From NCBI GenBank assembly GCA_016841325.1, contig JAENZJ010000010.1, forward strand, positions 30,371-94,370: DNA of 64,000 bases. The letters are read 5' to 3'. Within the stretch, counting starts at the first letter, position 1. Each line of letters opens with the position of its first letter. Both the position numbers and the translations under genes were made by a program. Source of the DNA: Thermincola carboxydiphila. Its GTDB lineage: Bacteria; Bacillota; Thermincolia; Thermincolales; UBA2595. Positions 42,247 to 50,897 of the stretch are shown here, piece after piece. The notes under the pieces are model-generated. The model was not told the origin of the DNA, did not search any database, and saw only the letters and a list, made by a program, of their open reading frames with translations.

Positions 42247-42750
42247 TTACCTTTCTGTCAGTCTAAGCAGCCCCTTAGTTGACGATTTATAGAACTTACC
42301 ATAAATAAAGGGTGTCAGGCAGCTGTTATAGATGGCAGCCGATATCATGACACTCCTCAGGGTGCTGAAATAGCCGGCTGACAACCCCTGATACTGCCTT
42401 AACATGTACAGAACTGTTTCATGCATCAATGTAGCCACAAAAATTATTGCCATTGGAATCAAGAGGTTTTCCTTATAAATTTTCTTTTCAAGCATTCCAA
42501 AAACATACCCTGCAATTACCTTGGCAAGGGTATTCATCCCCAGGTACTGACCAAACAGTAAATCCTGCAGCAAACCCCCGATGGCTCCGGCCAAAGCGCC
42601 CTCACGTGAACCGTGCAGCAGGGCATAAAATACCGTCATTATCAATACCAAATCAGGTTTAACACCGGCAACAGTAAGATGGGAAAAAATCGTGGATTGG
42701 AGAATTAAACCCAAGAGAAACAAAACTATTATTAACAGATATCTCAGCAT
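42247..42750 (-). CDS. mreD: rod shape protein MreD
   Basis: A 167-residue membrane protein with about five hydrophobic segments and the family pattern VKPDLVLIMTVFYALLHGSREGALAGAIGGLLQDLLFGQYLGMNTL. ATG 42750 overlaps the mreC stop by one base (TAATG). It works with MreC to link MreB to the wall synthesis machinery. Confidence 0.95.
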   Translation of the reverse strand: MLRYLLIIVLFLLGLILQSTIFSHLTVAGVKPDLVLIMTVFYALLHGSREGALAGAIGGLLQDLLFGQYLGMNTLAKVIAGYVFGMLEKKIYKENLLIPMAIIFVATLMHETVLYMLRQYQGLSAGYFSTLRSVMISAAIYNSCLTPFIYGKFYKSSTKGLLRLTER

Positions 42751-43619
42751 TACGCTCCCCCCCTGTCATCAGGAGCAGTTTCATCCACTGCAGGAACGTT
42801 TCTGATAACCAGCACCTCTTCAAGTTCATTAAAGTCTGCAAAAGGCCTGACAGTCGCATATTTAACCAAACCGTTCGACTCCAGCTCGATCCCGGTTACT
42901 GTTCCAATAGGCAGCCCCTTGGGGAATATCCCTCCCAGACCTGATGAAACAACAGTCTGTTTGGTTTTAACAGGGGCTTCCTTGGAGAGATGTATCATTT
43001 TCAGCATTCCGGAATCATCGGCCGTTCCCTCAATAACTCCCGGTACCCGGTTAATCTGGATCAGGCTGCCTACAGCGCTGCTGCTGTCTATAATCAGCAG
43101 TACCTCAGCAGAATTGGCAGACACATTAATGACACGTCCCACCAACCCTTTACTGGTTACCACAGCCATATTTTTGCCCACACCGTCACTTTCTCCCCTG
43201 TTGATAGTAATAGTGCGGAACCAATTTGACGGGTTCCGGGCCACAACCGAAGCCGACACCGTGTTATAGTCACGGGCAATAGTGTCCTTAAACTGCAGCA
43301 ACTCCCGGAGCCGCAGGTTCTGGTACTCATATTCCCTGAGGAGGTTGTTTTCAGCTTCCAGGCTTGACACCCGTTCCCGGAGTTCCTTGTTTTCATTTTT
43401 AATGCTCCCAATAGCAAAAACGGACCCTACCGTATCCGATATCCCGTTAACAATACCGGTAACCCCGTGTTCAACCGGGGTTACCACATCCCTGACCACT
43501 TTCTCAACAGGGCTCAGGCTCGTCCTGTCCTGACCGGTATAAGTTATCAGTATAAGGGCCAGTACCACCAGGCAGAGAAAACCAAGGACATACCTGTTTA
43601 AAATGTACCGGAACAACAC
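42750..43619 (-). CDS. mreC: rod shape protein MreC
   Basis: A 289-residue protein: one membrane segment (about residues 10-28), a coiled coil (KNENKELRERVSSLEAENNLLREYEYQ) and a periplasmic-type beta domain with NPSNWFRTITINRGESDGV and GLVGRVINVS. GTG 43619 follows AAAGGCGGGG. It is an elongasome scaffold. Confidence 0.96.
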   Translation of the reverse strand: MLFRYILNRYVLGFLCLVVLALILITYTGQDRTSLSPVEKVVRDVVTPVEHGVTGIVNGISDTVGSVFAIGSIKNENKELRERVSSLEAENNLLREYEYQNLRLRELLQFKDTIARDYNTVSASVVARNPSNWFRTITINRGESDGVGKNMAVVTSKGLVGRVINVSANSAEVLLIIDSSSAVGSLIQINRVPGVIEGTADDSGMLKMIHLSKEAPVKTKQTVVSSGLGGIFPKGLPIGTVTGIELESNGLVKYATVRPFADFNELEEVLVIRNVPAVDETAPDDRGGA

Positions 43620-43631
43620 AACCCCGCCTTT

Positions 43632-44669
43632 CTAGCTGATTTTTTTCGGGGTAATTAACACTCTCTTCAGGACATCCAAGTTTTCCAGAACCTTTCCCGT
43701 CCCGACAGCCACACAAAACAGAGGTTCCTCGGCGACATATACCGGCATTCCGGTTTCTTCACTTACCAGTTGGTCGAGACCCCTCAGCAGGGAACCACCT
43801 CCGGCCATAACAATCCCTCTGTCCATAACGTCAGCTGCCAGCTCAGGCGGGGTTTTTTCCAGAGTGACCTTAATGGCCTCAAGAATGTTGCTTACCGGTT
43901 CAGACAAGGCTTTATGAACTTCCTCTGATGTAATCTCCACAGTTTTGGGCAGCCCTGTAAGCAGGTCCCGTCCACGAACTTCATAAACCTCTTTTTCAGG
44001 GAAACGGTATGCTGTGCCGATCTTTATCTTAATCTCTTCAGATGTTCGTTCTCCCACCATCAAATTATATGTTCTTTTAATATGCTGCATGATAGCTTCA
44101 TCCATTTCGTCCCCGGCAACACGTACCGAACGGCTGGTCACAATTCCCCCCAGGGATATGACAGCAACCTCACTGGTACCGCCTCCGATATCCACAATCA
44201 TGTTTCCGGTGGGCTCATGGACCGGCAGCCCGGCCCCAATGGCAGCAGCCATCGGTTCTTCTATCAGATATGCCTCCCTGGCCCCGGCCTGTATGGTAGC
44301 CTCCCTGACAGCACGTTCCTCAACTGCAGTAACCCCGGAAGGCACACAGACGACTACCCTTGGCCTGATCAGGTGCGGCCTTTTTTTCAGGGCTTTGGTT
44401 ATAAAATAGCGGAGCATACTCTGTGTAGTGTCAAAATCGGCGATAACCCCATCTTTCATTGGCCTGATAGCAACTATATTGCCAGGAGTACGGCCAATCA
44501 TCTGCTTGGCCTCTTCACCGACAGCAAGGACATGTCCTGTATCCCTCTGAATAGCCACAACAGACGGTTCGTTAACAACAATCCCCCTGCCCTTAATATA
44601 TACCGACGAATTGGCGGTACCTAAATCTATTCCCATATCCTTGGTAAATACCCCAAACATTCCCAACAT
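43632..44669 (-). CDS. mreB: actin-like rod shape protein MreB
   Basis: A 345-residue actin homologue with phosphate-binding [43 protein letters not shown] and [15 protein letters not shown]. It forms membrane filaments guiding lateral wall synthesis. ATG 44669 follows AAAGGAG. First of the mreBCD genes, 36 bp after radC. Confidence 0.97.
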   Translation of the reverse strand: MLGMFGVFTKDMGIDLGTANSSVYIKGRGIVVNEPSVVAIQRDTGHVLAVGEEAKQMIGRTPGNIVAIRPMKDGVIADFDTTQSMLRYFITKALKKRPHLIRPRVVVCVPSGVTAVEERAVREATIQAGAREAYLIEEPMAAAIGAGLPVHEPTGNMIVDIGGGTSEVAVISLGGIVTSRSVRVAGDEMDEAIMQHIKRTYNLMVGERTSEEIKIKIGTAYRFPEKEVYEVRGRDLLTGLPKTVEITSEEVHKALSEPVSNILEAIKVTLEKTPPELAADVMDRGIVMAGGGSLLRGLDQLVSEETGMPVYVAEEPLFCVAVGTGKVLENLDVLKRVLITPKKIS

Positions 44670-44705
44670 TTACTATGCTCCTTTCAGCTTCATTTGCTGC
44701 CCCAA

Positions 44706-45401
44706 CTAAATTACACCCTGCTCTTTAAGGCTTGTAAAACCAATTTCTCCGATAATTATATGGTCAATGACTTCAATACCGATTAACTTTCCTGCTTCTA
44801 CAAGCCTGCGGGTTATTTGAATATCCTCAGCACTGGGGCTCGGGTCCCCGCTGGGGTGATTGTGAGCCAATACCAGTGCAGCGGCACTTCTTTTTATAGA
44901 ATTCTTGAACAGTTCCCGGGGATGAACCAGGGATGAGTTGAGATTTCCCACAGAAACCGTTTCTATTGTAATTACCTGGTGCTTGGTGTTTAAGAATACT
45001 GCTATAAAATGTTCCCTGTCAAGGTAACGCATTCTCTCCTTAAGAAGATCAAATACATCATGTGGTGACCTGATTATCTTCCTGGGGCCGGAAATCTCCA
45101 GAGCCAGCCTTTTCCCAAGCTCAATTGATGCCTTAAGCTGGGCTGCCTTGGCAGGCCCTATCCCTTTTATGGAATACAGTTCCTCAGGAGCGCTTTCGAC
45201 TAGGCCCAGCAGGCCTCCTGTTTTTGAGAGCAGCATGGCAGCAAGGTCCAGGGCATTCATAGAATCAGAACCAGTCCTTAAAAGCACAGCCAGGAGTTCC
45301 ACAGTACTCAGGGCTTCGGCGCCGTCCCTAAACAATCGTTCCCTTGGTCTTAAGTCTTCAGGAATTTCCTTTATTCTAACCCGGTATTCCAATGATTCCA
45401 T
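44706..45401 (-). CDS. radC: RadC family JAB-domain protein
   Basis: A 231-residue protein: N-terminal helix-hairpin-helix region (LYSIKGIGPAKAAQLKASIELG) and a C-terminal MPN/JAB metal site (HNHPSGDPSPSAED) after FLNTKHQVI. Despite the name, a direct DNA-repair role is not established. Usual position between maf and mreB. Confidence 0.95.
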   Translation of the reverse strand: MESLEYRVRIKEIPEDLRPRERLFRDGAEALSTVELLAVLLRTGSDSMNALDLAAMLLSKTGGLLGLVESAPEELYSIKGIGPAKAAQLKASIELGKRLALEISGPRKIIRSPHDVFDLLKERMRYLDREHFIAVFLNTKHQVITIETVSVGNLNSSLVHPRELFKNSIKRSAAALVLAHNHPSGDPSPSAEDIQITRRLVEAGKLIGIEVIDHIIIGEIGFTSLKEQGVI

Positions 45402-45449
45402 TTTTTGGGTCCTCTCATCAACAAAGTTCTTATGCCAGGTAGAGTCAGG

Positions 45450-46040
45450 TTACTGCAGCACCTCAACCCCATACTGCCTAAGCACCTCTGCAAGACTGGA
45501 CAGGGGAAGGCCGACAACATTAAAATAGCATCCCTCTATCCTGTCCACCAGTACTGCGCCCAGTCCCTGGATACCGTATGAGCCTGCCTTGTCCATTGGC
45601 TCACCGGACCTGACGTAGGCTTCTATCTGAGCCTCCGATAACCGGCGAAAAAAAACCCGGGTCGTCTCACTGGCTTTTGACAGTCTTCCCGTGGCACAAT
45701 CAATAACAGAAAAGCCTGTGATAACCAGGTGGTCCGTTCCGCTCAAACTCCTCAGGGTAACTATGGCATCGCCGGTGTCTGAAGGCTTACCCAGAATTTG
45801 GCCACGGTAAACCACCACCGTATCTGCCCCGATGACAATTCCCTCATCAAGCCGGGCAGCAACGGCCATAGCCTTCCTGTATGCCAATTCAGCAACTGCT
45901 TCTGTAGGTGCCGTCCCCGGCAAAACAGTTTCATCCACCTGGCTGACTATCACCTTAAACCGGAGGCCCATCTGTCTGAGCAACTCCTGCCTTCTGGGCG
46001 ACCCTGAAGCCAAAATAATCTTTTTCAAGTTTGGTCCCAT
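45450..46040 (-). CDS. maf: Maf-type nucleotide pyrophosphatase
   Basis: A 197-residue house-cleaning pyrophosphatase acting on (methylated) dTTP/UTP-type nucleotides and linked to septum control. Motifs: ILASGSPRRQELLRQMG, VIGADTVVVYRGQILGKP and DKAGSYGIQGLGAVLVDRIEGCYFNVVGLPL. I use ATG 46040; GTG 46052 is also possible. Clustered with radC and mreB as is usual. Confidence 0.95.
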   Translation of the reverse strand: MGPNLKKIILASGSPRRQELLRQMGLRFKVIVSQVDETVLPGTAPTEAVAELAYRKAMAVAARLDEGIVIGADTVVVYRGQILGKPSDTGDAIVTLRSLSGTDHLVITGFSVIDCATGRLSKASETTRVFFRRLSEAQIEAYVRSGEPMDKAGSYGIQGLGAVLVDRIEGCYFNVVGLPLSSLAEVLRQYGVEVLQ

Positions 46041-46143
46041 TTCTCCACTCACTTATGCTGAGCTTTTTCTGTAGCTTTCCCCTACTCTGACAAAAAATTC
46101 GTATCTTTTCGGGCTTCAAAACCATATGTGCAAATCATATCAT

Positions 46144-46476
46144 TTACCTTTTCAGTTTATCATTTTTGACATATGATGACAAGCTCCTTCTAGCCTTTTC
46201 GGGGGTCATATTAAAATAGGTCACTGTCGGTTTGCCGGGAACAGCCACCTGTACCAGCGGTTCACGGGAACACATTCCCAGGCAGCCCGTATAGCTGACC
46301 ACGACATCCCGGCTCTCTTCAAACTGCTTTTTCAGTTCATTCAGGACATCCCCGGCCCCTGCTTTAATCCCACAGGTACCCATACCCACAGTGATACGCA
46401 CCTTCTTCCTAGCTCCCGTCATGGCATGTTCTGACAAAATATCCACCTTTAATTGCTCCAGATCCTGTAGTGTCAT
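46144..46476 (-). CDS. hndB: HndB-like thioredoxin-fold 2Fe-2S ferredoxin
   Basis: A 110-residue thioredoxin-like ferredoxin with cysteines in VGMGTCGIKAG and YTGCLGMCSREP, the 2Fe-2S ligand pattern. ATG 46476 follows GGGGAGGG. In electron-bifurcating hydrogenases and related complexes it works with HndA and HndC. Here it is separated from hndC by 246 bp that contain a palindromic repeat. The catalytic HndD is not downstream; maf follows. Confidence 0.85.
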   Translation of the reverse strand: MTLQDLEQLKVDILSEHAMTGARKKVRITVGMGTCGIKAGAGDVLNELKKQFEESRDVVVSYTGCLGMCSREPLVQVAVPGKPTVTYFNMTPEKARRSLSSYVKNDKLKR

Positions 46477-46596
46477 TATTAATTTCCCTCCCCGGTTAAT
46501 AGTACGAATTCGACAGTATCTCATAACGTGTTCGACAAATCTGCCGGAACTCCTCTAAGAATCCCACTGCCTAATAGTGGCAACTAAAACTCACTC

Positions 46597-46682
46597 TAAA
46601 TAAGTAAAGGGGTAGAAATGTCCTCCGGCGGGCAACATCTCAACCGGCATCCGGAACATTCCTACCCCTGTCTTATTTATAG
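46597..46682. repeat. palindromic dispersed repeat, short copy
   Basis: Core 46611-46672. In minus orientation it matches both ends of the long copy at 5191-5358: AGGGGTAGGAATGTTCCGGA corresponds to the left end, and GAGATGTTGCCCGCCGGAGG to the right end. The internal hairpin section is missing. Flanks add an outer inverted repeat (TAAATAAG...CTTATTTA). It lies between hndC and hndB. Confidence 0.75.
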
Positions 46683-46722
46683 TTTTGGATTTTAATTGCT
46701 GCCTTTGTCAGCAGCCCTTAAT

Positions 46723-48510
46723 TCACCTCTTAATGGCTTTAAAACAGCATTTCTCTATACACTGTCCGCATTTGATACATTTGTCCGGGTCAATCTCATG
46801 GACTTCCTTAGGACTTCCTTTGATGGCATCAACAGGACATACCCTGGCACAGGCCCCGCATTTTTTACATTCTTCGGGGACAATCCTGATACGGCTGAGC
46901 TTTTTGCAGACCCCTGCAGGGCATACCTTATCCCTGACATGGGCTATGTATTCATCCTCAAAATACTTCAAAGTACTCAGCACCGGATTGGGCGCTGATT
47001 GCCCCAATCCGCACAGGGACGCTTCTTTTATCCCGTGCCCCAGTTCCTTCAGGAGGTCGATATCCTCAACTGTCCCCCTCCCTTCAGTAATACGTTCCAG
47101 AATTTCCAGCATCCTTTTGGTCCCCACCCGGCAGGGAGTACACTTGCCGCATGACTCATCACAGGTGAATTCAAGATAGAATTTGGCAATGTCAACCATG
47201 CAGTCGCTGTCATCCATAACGATAAGTCCTCCGGACCCCATCATGGAACCGGCTTCCAGAAGAGTATCATACTCAATTGAAATGTCCAGCAGGTCGGCAG
47301 GAATGCATCCCCCTGACGGACCTCCTGTCTGGGCCGCCTTAAACTTGCGCCCCTCAGGTATGCCGCCACCGATATCATAGATAATCTCCCTCAGGGTTAT
47401 TCCCATGGGGACCTCAATCAGGCCGGTATTGCCAATTTTGCCGGCAATGGCAAAAACCTTTGTGCCCTTGCTTTTTTCGGTGCCAAATCCCGCATACCAT
47501 TCGGCGCCGTTCAATATTATTGCCGGAATGTTGGCAAGTGTTTCCACGTTGTTGATAAGGGTTGGCCTGCCCCACAGGCCAGCCTGGGCAGGAAAAGGGG
47601 GTTTGGGCCTGGGTTCTCCCCTGTTCCCTTCTATTGAGGTAATTAAAGCAGTCTCTTCACCACAGACAAAGGCCCCTGCCCCCAGGCGGAGTTCAATGTC
47701 AAATTCAAAATCTGTTTCAAAGAGGCCCTTTCCCAGGAGTCCCATTTCTCTTGCCTGGCTGATGGCTGTAGTCAGGCGTTCCACGGCGATGGCATACTCA
47801 GCCCTTACATACACGAAGCCCCTGTCAGCGCCTATGGCATAACCGGCTATAGCCATTGCTTCCAGGACCGAATGTGGGTCCCCCTCCAGAATGCTTCTGT
47901 CCATAAAAGCTCCGGGATCGCCTTCATCCGCATTACAGATTACATATTTAACTTCTCCCGGGGATTTCCTGGTCAGCTCCCATTTGAGTCCGGTAGGAAA
48001 ACCGCCCCCGCCCCTGCCCCTAAGCCCGGACTTTTTAAGAATGTTGATTACTTCTTCCGGAGAATGTTTGGCAAGGACTGTGCCCAGGGCTTTATATCCA
48101 TCCCTGGCAATGTATTCGCGGATATCATCCGGATTTATGTGTCCACAGTTCCTGAGGGCGATCCGTACCTGTTTTTTAAAGAAATCAATATCATCTATTT
48201 TCTCGGTAACCTCCTGAGTTACCGGGTCTTTGAAGAGCAGCCTCTCAACAGTCTGACCACCTAAAATCTGTTTCTCAATAATTTCCCCCACATCTTCAAC
48301 CCTGACTTCGCAATACATGGTACCCTGGGGCAGGATCACCATGACCGGCCCGCGGGCACAAAAACCGAAACACCCGGTATGGACAACCCTTACCTGCTCC
48401 CCCAGACCTCTCTCCTGGAGCTGCTTTTCAAACTCAGCCTGGACCTCGCGGCTTTCACCGGATACACACGCTGTACCCCGGCAGACTAGAATATGTGAAC
48501 TATGGGACAC
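46723..48510 (-). CDS. hndC: HndC/NuoF-like flavin Fe-S subunit
   Basis: 595 residues from GTG 48510, which has AAGGAGG six bases before it. In order: a thioredoxin-like 2Fe-2S part (CRGTACVSGES, HTGCFGFC), the FMN/NADH module (GRGGGGFPTG, CNADEGDPGAFMDRS), SLBB domain, 4Fe-4S site CGKCTPCRVGT, and two C-terminal 4Fe-4S ferredoxin motifs (CKKCGACARVCP, CIKCGQCIEKC). It is the NAD(H)- or NADP(H)-reacting flavoprotein of a soluble bifurcating enzyme. Paired with hndA 28 bp upstream. Confidence 0.93.
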   Translation of the reverse strand: MSHSSHILVCRGTACVSGESREVQAEFEKQLQERGLGEQVRVVHTGCFGFCARGPVMVILPQGTMYCEVRVEDVGEIIEKQILGGQTVERLLFKDPVTQEVTEKIDDIDFFKKQVRIALRNCGHINPDDIREYIARDGYKALGTVLAKHSPEEVINILKKSGLRGRGGGGFPTGLKWELTRKSPGEVKYVICNADEGDPGAFMDRSILEGDPHSVLEAMAIAGYAIGADRGFVYVRAEYAIAVERLTTAISQAREMGLLGKGLFETDFEFDIELRLGAGAFVCGEETALITSIEGNRGEPRPKPPFPAQAGLWGRPTLINNVETLANIPAIILNGAEWYAGFGTEKSKGTKVFAIAGKIGNTGLIEVPMGITLREIIYDIGGGIPEGRKFKAAQTGGPSGGCIPADLLDISIEYDTLLEAGSMMGSGGLIVMDDSDCMVDIAKFYLEFTCDESCGKCTPCRVGTKRMLEILERITEGRGTVEDIDLLKELGHGIKEASLCGLGQSAPNPVLSTLKYFEDEYIAHVRDKVCPAGVCKKLSRIRIVPEECKKCGACARVCPVDAIKGSPKEVHEIDPDKCIKCGQCIEKCCFKAIKR

Positions 48511-48538
48511 TTGGCTTCCTCCTTGTACTAGTAATGCT

Positions 48539-49033
48539 CTAGTGCGTATTTTTATATTTCTCCAATAGTTCTCCCATTTGGTCGGCATTAAGCCTTCCGT
48601 GGACCTCTTCATTTACCGTGAGGACAGGCGCCATCCCGCAGGCGCCGATACACCTGGTAGCTTCAAGGCCAAATCTGCGGTCTTCACTGATTTCACCAAA
48701 TTTAAGACCAAGTTCCCCGCCAATTTTCTCTACCAGCTGCCCTGCACCCTTAACATAGCAGGCTGTGCCCATACAGACGGCAATATTATGTTCAGCCCTG
48801 GGAGTCATGGTAAACAGTGCATAAAAGGTCACTACTCCGTAGACATCAGCCAGAGGTACGCCAAGCCCCTGGGATATATGGTACTGAACCTCTTCAGGAA
48901 GATACCCGTATATCTTCTGGGCCTCATGCAAGACAGGGATCAGGGCGCCGGGTTTGCCGGCATACTGTTCCAGGACCCGGTTGAGTTTGGTAAGCTTTTC
49001 GTCGTGTTCGGACATCGTTTGTTCCAATGACAT
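48539..49033 (-). CDS. hndA: HndA/NuoE-like 2Fe-2S subunit
   Basis: A 164-residue NuoE-type subunit: a helical start, PLADVYGVVTFYALFTM, then 2Fe-2S cysteines in VCMGTACYVKG and RCIGACGMAPV. ATG 49033 follows AGGGGG. It supports electron transfer with HndC. The first gene of the hnd set, 175 bp downstream of rex. Confidence 0.93.
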   Translation of the reverse strand: MSLEQTMSEHDEKLTKLNRVLEQYAGKPGALIPVLHEAQKIYGYLPEEVQYHISQGLGVPLADVYGVVTFYALFTMTPRAEHNIAVCMGTACYVKGAGQLVEKIGGELGLKFGEISEDRRFGLEATRCIGACGMAPVLTVNEEVHGRLNADQMGELLEKYKNTH

Positions 49034-49090
49034 TTCCCCCTGTCATTAATTTGGAGTCTAAATTCTAGTTTGCCTTGACAATTTCCGTTC

Positions 49091-49111
49091 TATGCGCCAT
49101 ACTGGCACATA
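49091..49111. promoter_or_regulatory. 21-bp palindrome upstream of hndA
   Basis: TATGCGCCA-TAC-TGGCACATA: nine-base arms with one mismatch, 58 bp before the hndA start and just after the rex terminator. It looks like an operator. It does not resemble the Rex site. Confidence 0.45.
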
Positions 49112-49129
49112 CTCTGTCGCCAGATGGGT

Positions 49130-49163
49130 AAAAAAAAGAGTCCCATTCGATTTATGGGACTCC
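49130..49163 (-). terminator. intrinsic terminator after rex
   Basis: GAGTCCCAT pairs with ATGGGACTC around AAATCGA, then eight or more Ts, on the minus strand. Confidence 0.92.
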
Positions 49164-49208
49164 CTGTGGTTTGTTTATATCCTCACATTCACTTTTAAAT
49201 TAAGATTT

Positions 49209-49841
49209 TTACATATCCTTAAGGCAGAGCTGAAATGTCAGTATTTCCAACCTGGTTGATAAGTCGATATCCCTTACCTCAACATCTTCAGGAACTGACA
49301 GTACAGTCGGGGCAAAATTAAGGATTGCCTTAACCCCTGCGTTTATCATCTGGTTTGCAGCCTGCTGGGCAGCTGATGCCGGAACAGTAAGGATGCCAAT
49401 TCTGACCTTGTTTTCCCTGATTACCTGATCAAGCTTCTCGGTCCCCAGTACCTCAAGATCCATAAGTCTCTTACCAATTTTTGACAAGTCATTGTCAAAT
49501 ACACCGACTATATCAAAGCCACGTTCACGAAAACCGCGGTATGAAACAAGTGCAGACCCCAGATTACCGGCTCCTAATACTACAACTGACCACTTGGCAT
49601 TCAGCCCGAGAATTTTCAGGGTATGTTTCAGCAGGTCCTTGACATTATAGCCCACACCCCTGGTTCCGAATTCCCCGAAATATGCCAGGTCTTTTCTGAC
49701 CTGTGCCGGGCTGACACCGACACCTTCTGCAATTTCTCCGGATGAAATAGTAATAATACCTTTTTTATCGGCCTGTTCAAGAAAACGTGAATAAACTGAT
49801 AATCTTGTTATAGTGGCCTCAGGGATCTTCAAATTCTTCAA
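49209..49841 (-). CDS. rex: redox-sensing transcriptional repressor Rex
   Basis: A 210-residue repressor sensing NADH/NAD. Winged helix at the N-terminus ([42 protein letters not shown]) and Rossmann domain with [17 protein letters not shown] 49841 follows AAGGAGGG. It typically represses fermentation and hydrogenase genes when NADH is low. Its neighbour hnd genes are natural candidates, although no Rex operator was seen before hndA. Confidence 0.96.
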   Translation of the reverse strand: MKNLKIPEATITRLSVYSRFLEQADKKGIITISSGEIAEGVGVSPAQVRKDLAYFGEFGTRGVGYNVKDLLKHTLKILGLNAKWSVVVLGAGNLGSALVSYRGFRERGFDIVGVFDNDLSKIGKRLMDLEVLGTEKLDQVIRENKVRIGILTVPASAAQQAANQMINAGVKAILNFAPTVLSVPEDVEVRDIDLSTRLEILTFQLCLKDM

Positions 49842-49876
49842 TTCATTCCCTCCTTTATGCCCCCTCCTAAGAGTAA

Positions 49877-49905
49877 ATTATATCATGTGCATCAAGGTTG
49901 GACAA
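49877..49905 (-). promoter_or_regulatory. sigma-A promoter of rex
   Basis: TTGTCC (49905-49900), 17 bp, TATAAT (49882-49877), 35 bases before the start codon. Confidence 0.65.
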
Positions 49906-49907
49906 TG

Positions 49908-50738
49908 CTAAGTTTTACTGATATTATTAATTTCCTGCCATAAAAGCAAATAATTGTCTATAAACTCCAGGAGTTTATACTGTAATGATACAATCTTCCC
50001 GGGATCATTCAGTTCCTTAAATTCATTTAGCTGGCTATGAAAATTCTCTATCGACGCATTGACATCCCTAAACCTTGTGTTCATCAGTTCACTGTTAGAT
50101 TTTGCCTCACTTGCAAGCAACTTTGTTCTCTCATAAGCTTCTTCCAACACTGTCAGCCTGGAGCTCTCTAATCCGGCTACCTCAATAGACCCGGCCGGAA
50201 GTATGGCCAGGCTCTCCTTTAGCCATTGAGTATAAGCTTCCAATATAGGACTGATTTCATTTATAAATAGTTCCCTTCCTTTTCCATACCGCAGGTTTTC
50301 ACCATTAATTACAACTGCACCGGTATAACTTCCATACCCCTGTTCCCTGAGGGCCTGTTTGAGCTGTTCAGTATCCTTGCGTTCCCGGAAAACACCAACC
50401 CATATCCGGTAAGGTGGATTTTCAGTTATATACGGGTTATACCCAAGGTCCCGGAGCGGTTTAGCTGCTTCTTCAGCCCCTGCCCGGTCTGAATAAACCC
50501 CGACCTGAAGGTAATACAGCGGGACTGGCTCAAGAAGGATACTGCTTTTTTTCTCAGAGACTGTGACCGGTCTGGAGTCATTTGCGGTTACCTTTGTACT
50601 TTCGGAAGGTTTGCCCTCACTGATGATCCTGATAAATGTTTCCCCCAACAAATATGCGCCGGCAACCGATACTGCAGTCACAGCAAGAAAGCAGAGCAGG
50701 ATTCCGATTCCCGGCCGGAATCTTATCATTCGCCGCAT
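49908..50738 (-). CDS. SPOR-domain membrane protein
   Basis: A 276-residue protein: one membrane segment (about residues 10-31), a variable linker, a SPOR domain (YYLQVGVYSDRAGAEEAAKPL...YRIWVGVFRERKDTEQL) that binds denuded glycan, and a helical C-terminal part (about 140-276). ATG 50738 follows GGAGGTGG. Often seen beside folC in clostridia. Role in wall remodelling or sporulation is inference. Confidence 0.88.
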   Translation of the reverse strand: MRRMIRFRPGIGILLCFLAVTAVSVAGAYLLGETFIRIISEGKPSESTKVTANDSRPVTVSEKKSSILLEPVPLYYLQVGVYSDRAGAEEAAKPLRDLGYNPYITENPPYRIWVGVFRERKDTEQLKQALREQGYGSYTGAVVINGENLRYGKGRELFINEISPILEAYTQWLKESLAILPAGSIEVAGLESSRLTVLEEAYERTKLLASEAKSNSELMNTRFRDVNASIENFHSQLNEFKELNDPGKIVSLQYKLLEFIDNYLLLWQEINNISKT

Positions 50739-50811
50739 ATATCCACCTCCATCAAAAGGGATTCCTAAAGCCCTTTAAATATTTTATGGACAGGTTCGTA
50801 AAAATAGACCA

Positions 50812-50856
50812 AAAAAGAAGTCCCCCAACCAGCAGAATGCCTGCCACGCCGGGGGA
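50812..50856 (-). terminator. intrinsic terminator after the propeller protein
   Basis: TCCCCC pairs with GGGGGA around an inner CAG-GCATT-CTG hairpin, then TTCTTTTTT, on the minus strand. Confidence 0.75.
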
Positions 50857-50897
50857 AAAGAACAAAAAACCTTTGCAGAATATAAAACTTATTGACT

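Noticed and set aside
49034-49208. Rex operator upstream of hndA
   Set aside because: No TTGTGAA-N4-TTCACAA-like site was found; the palindrome present is of another type.
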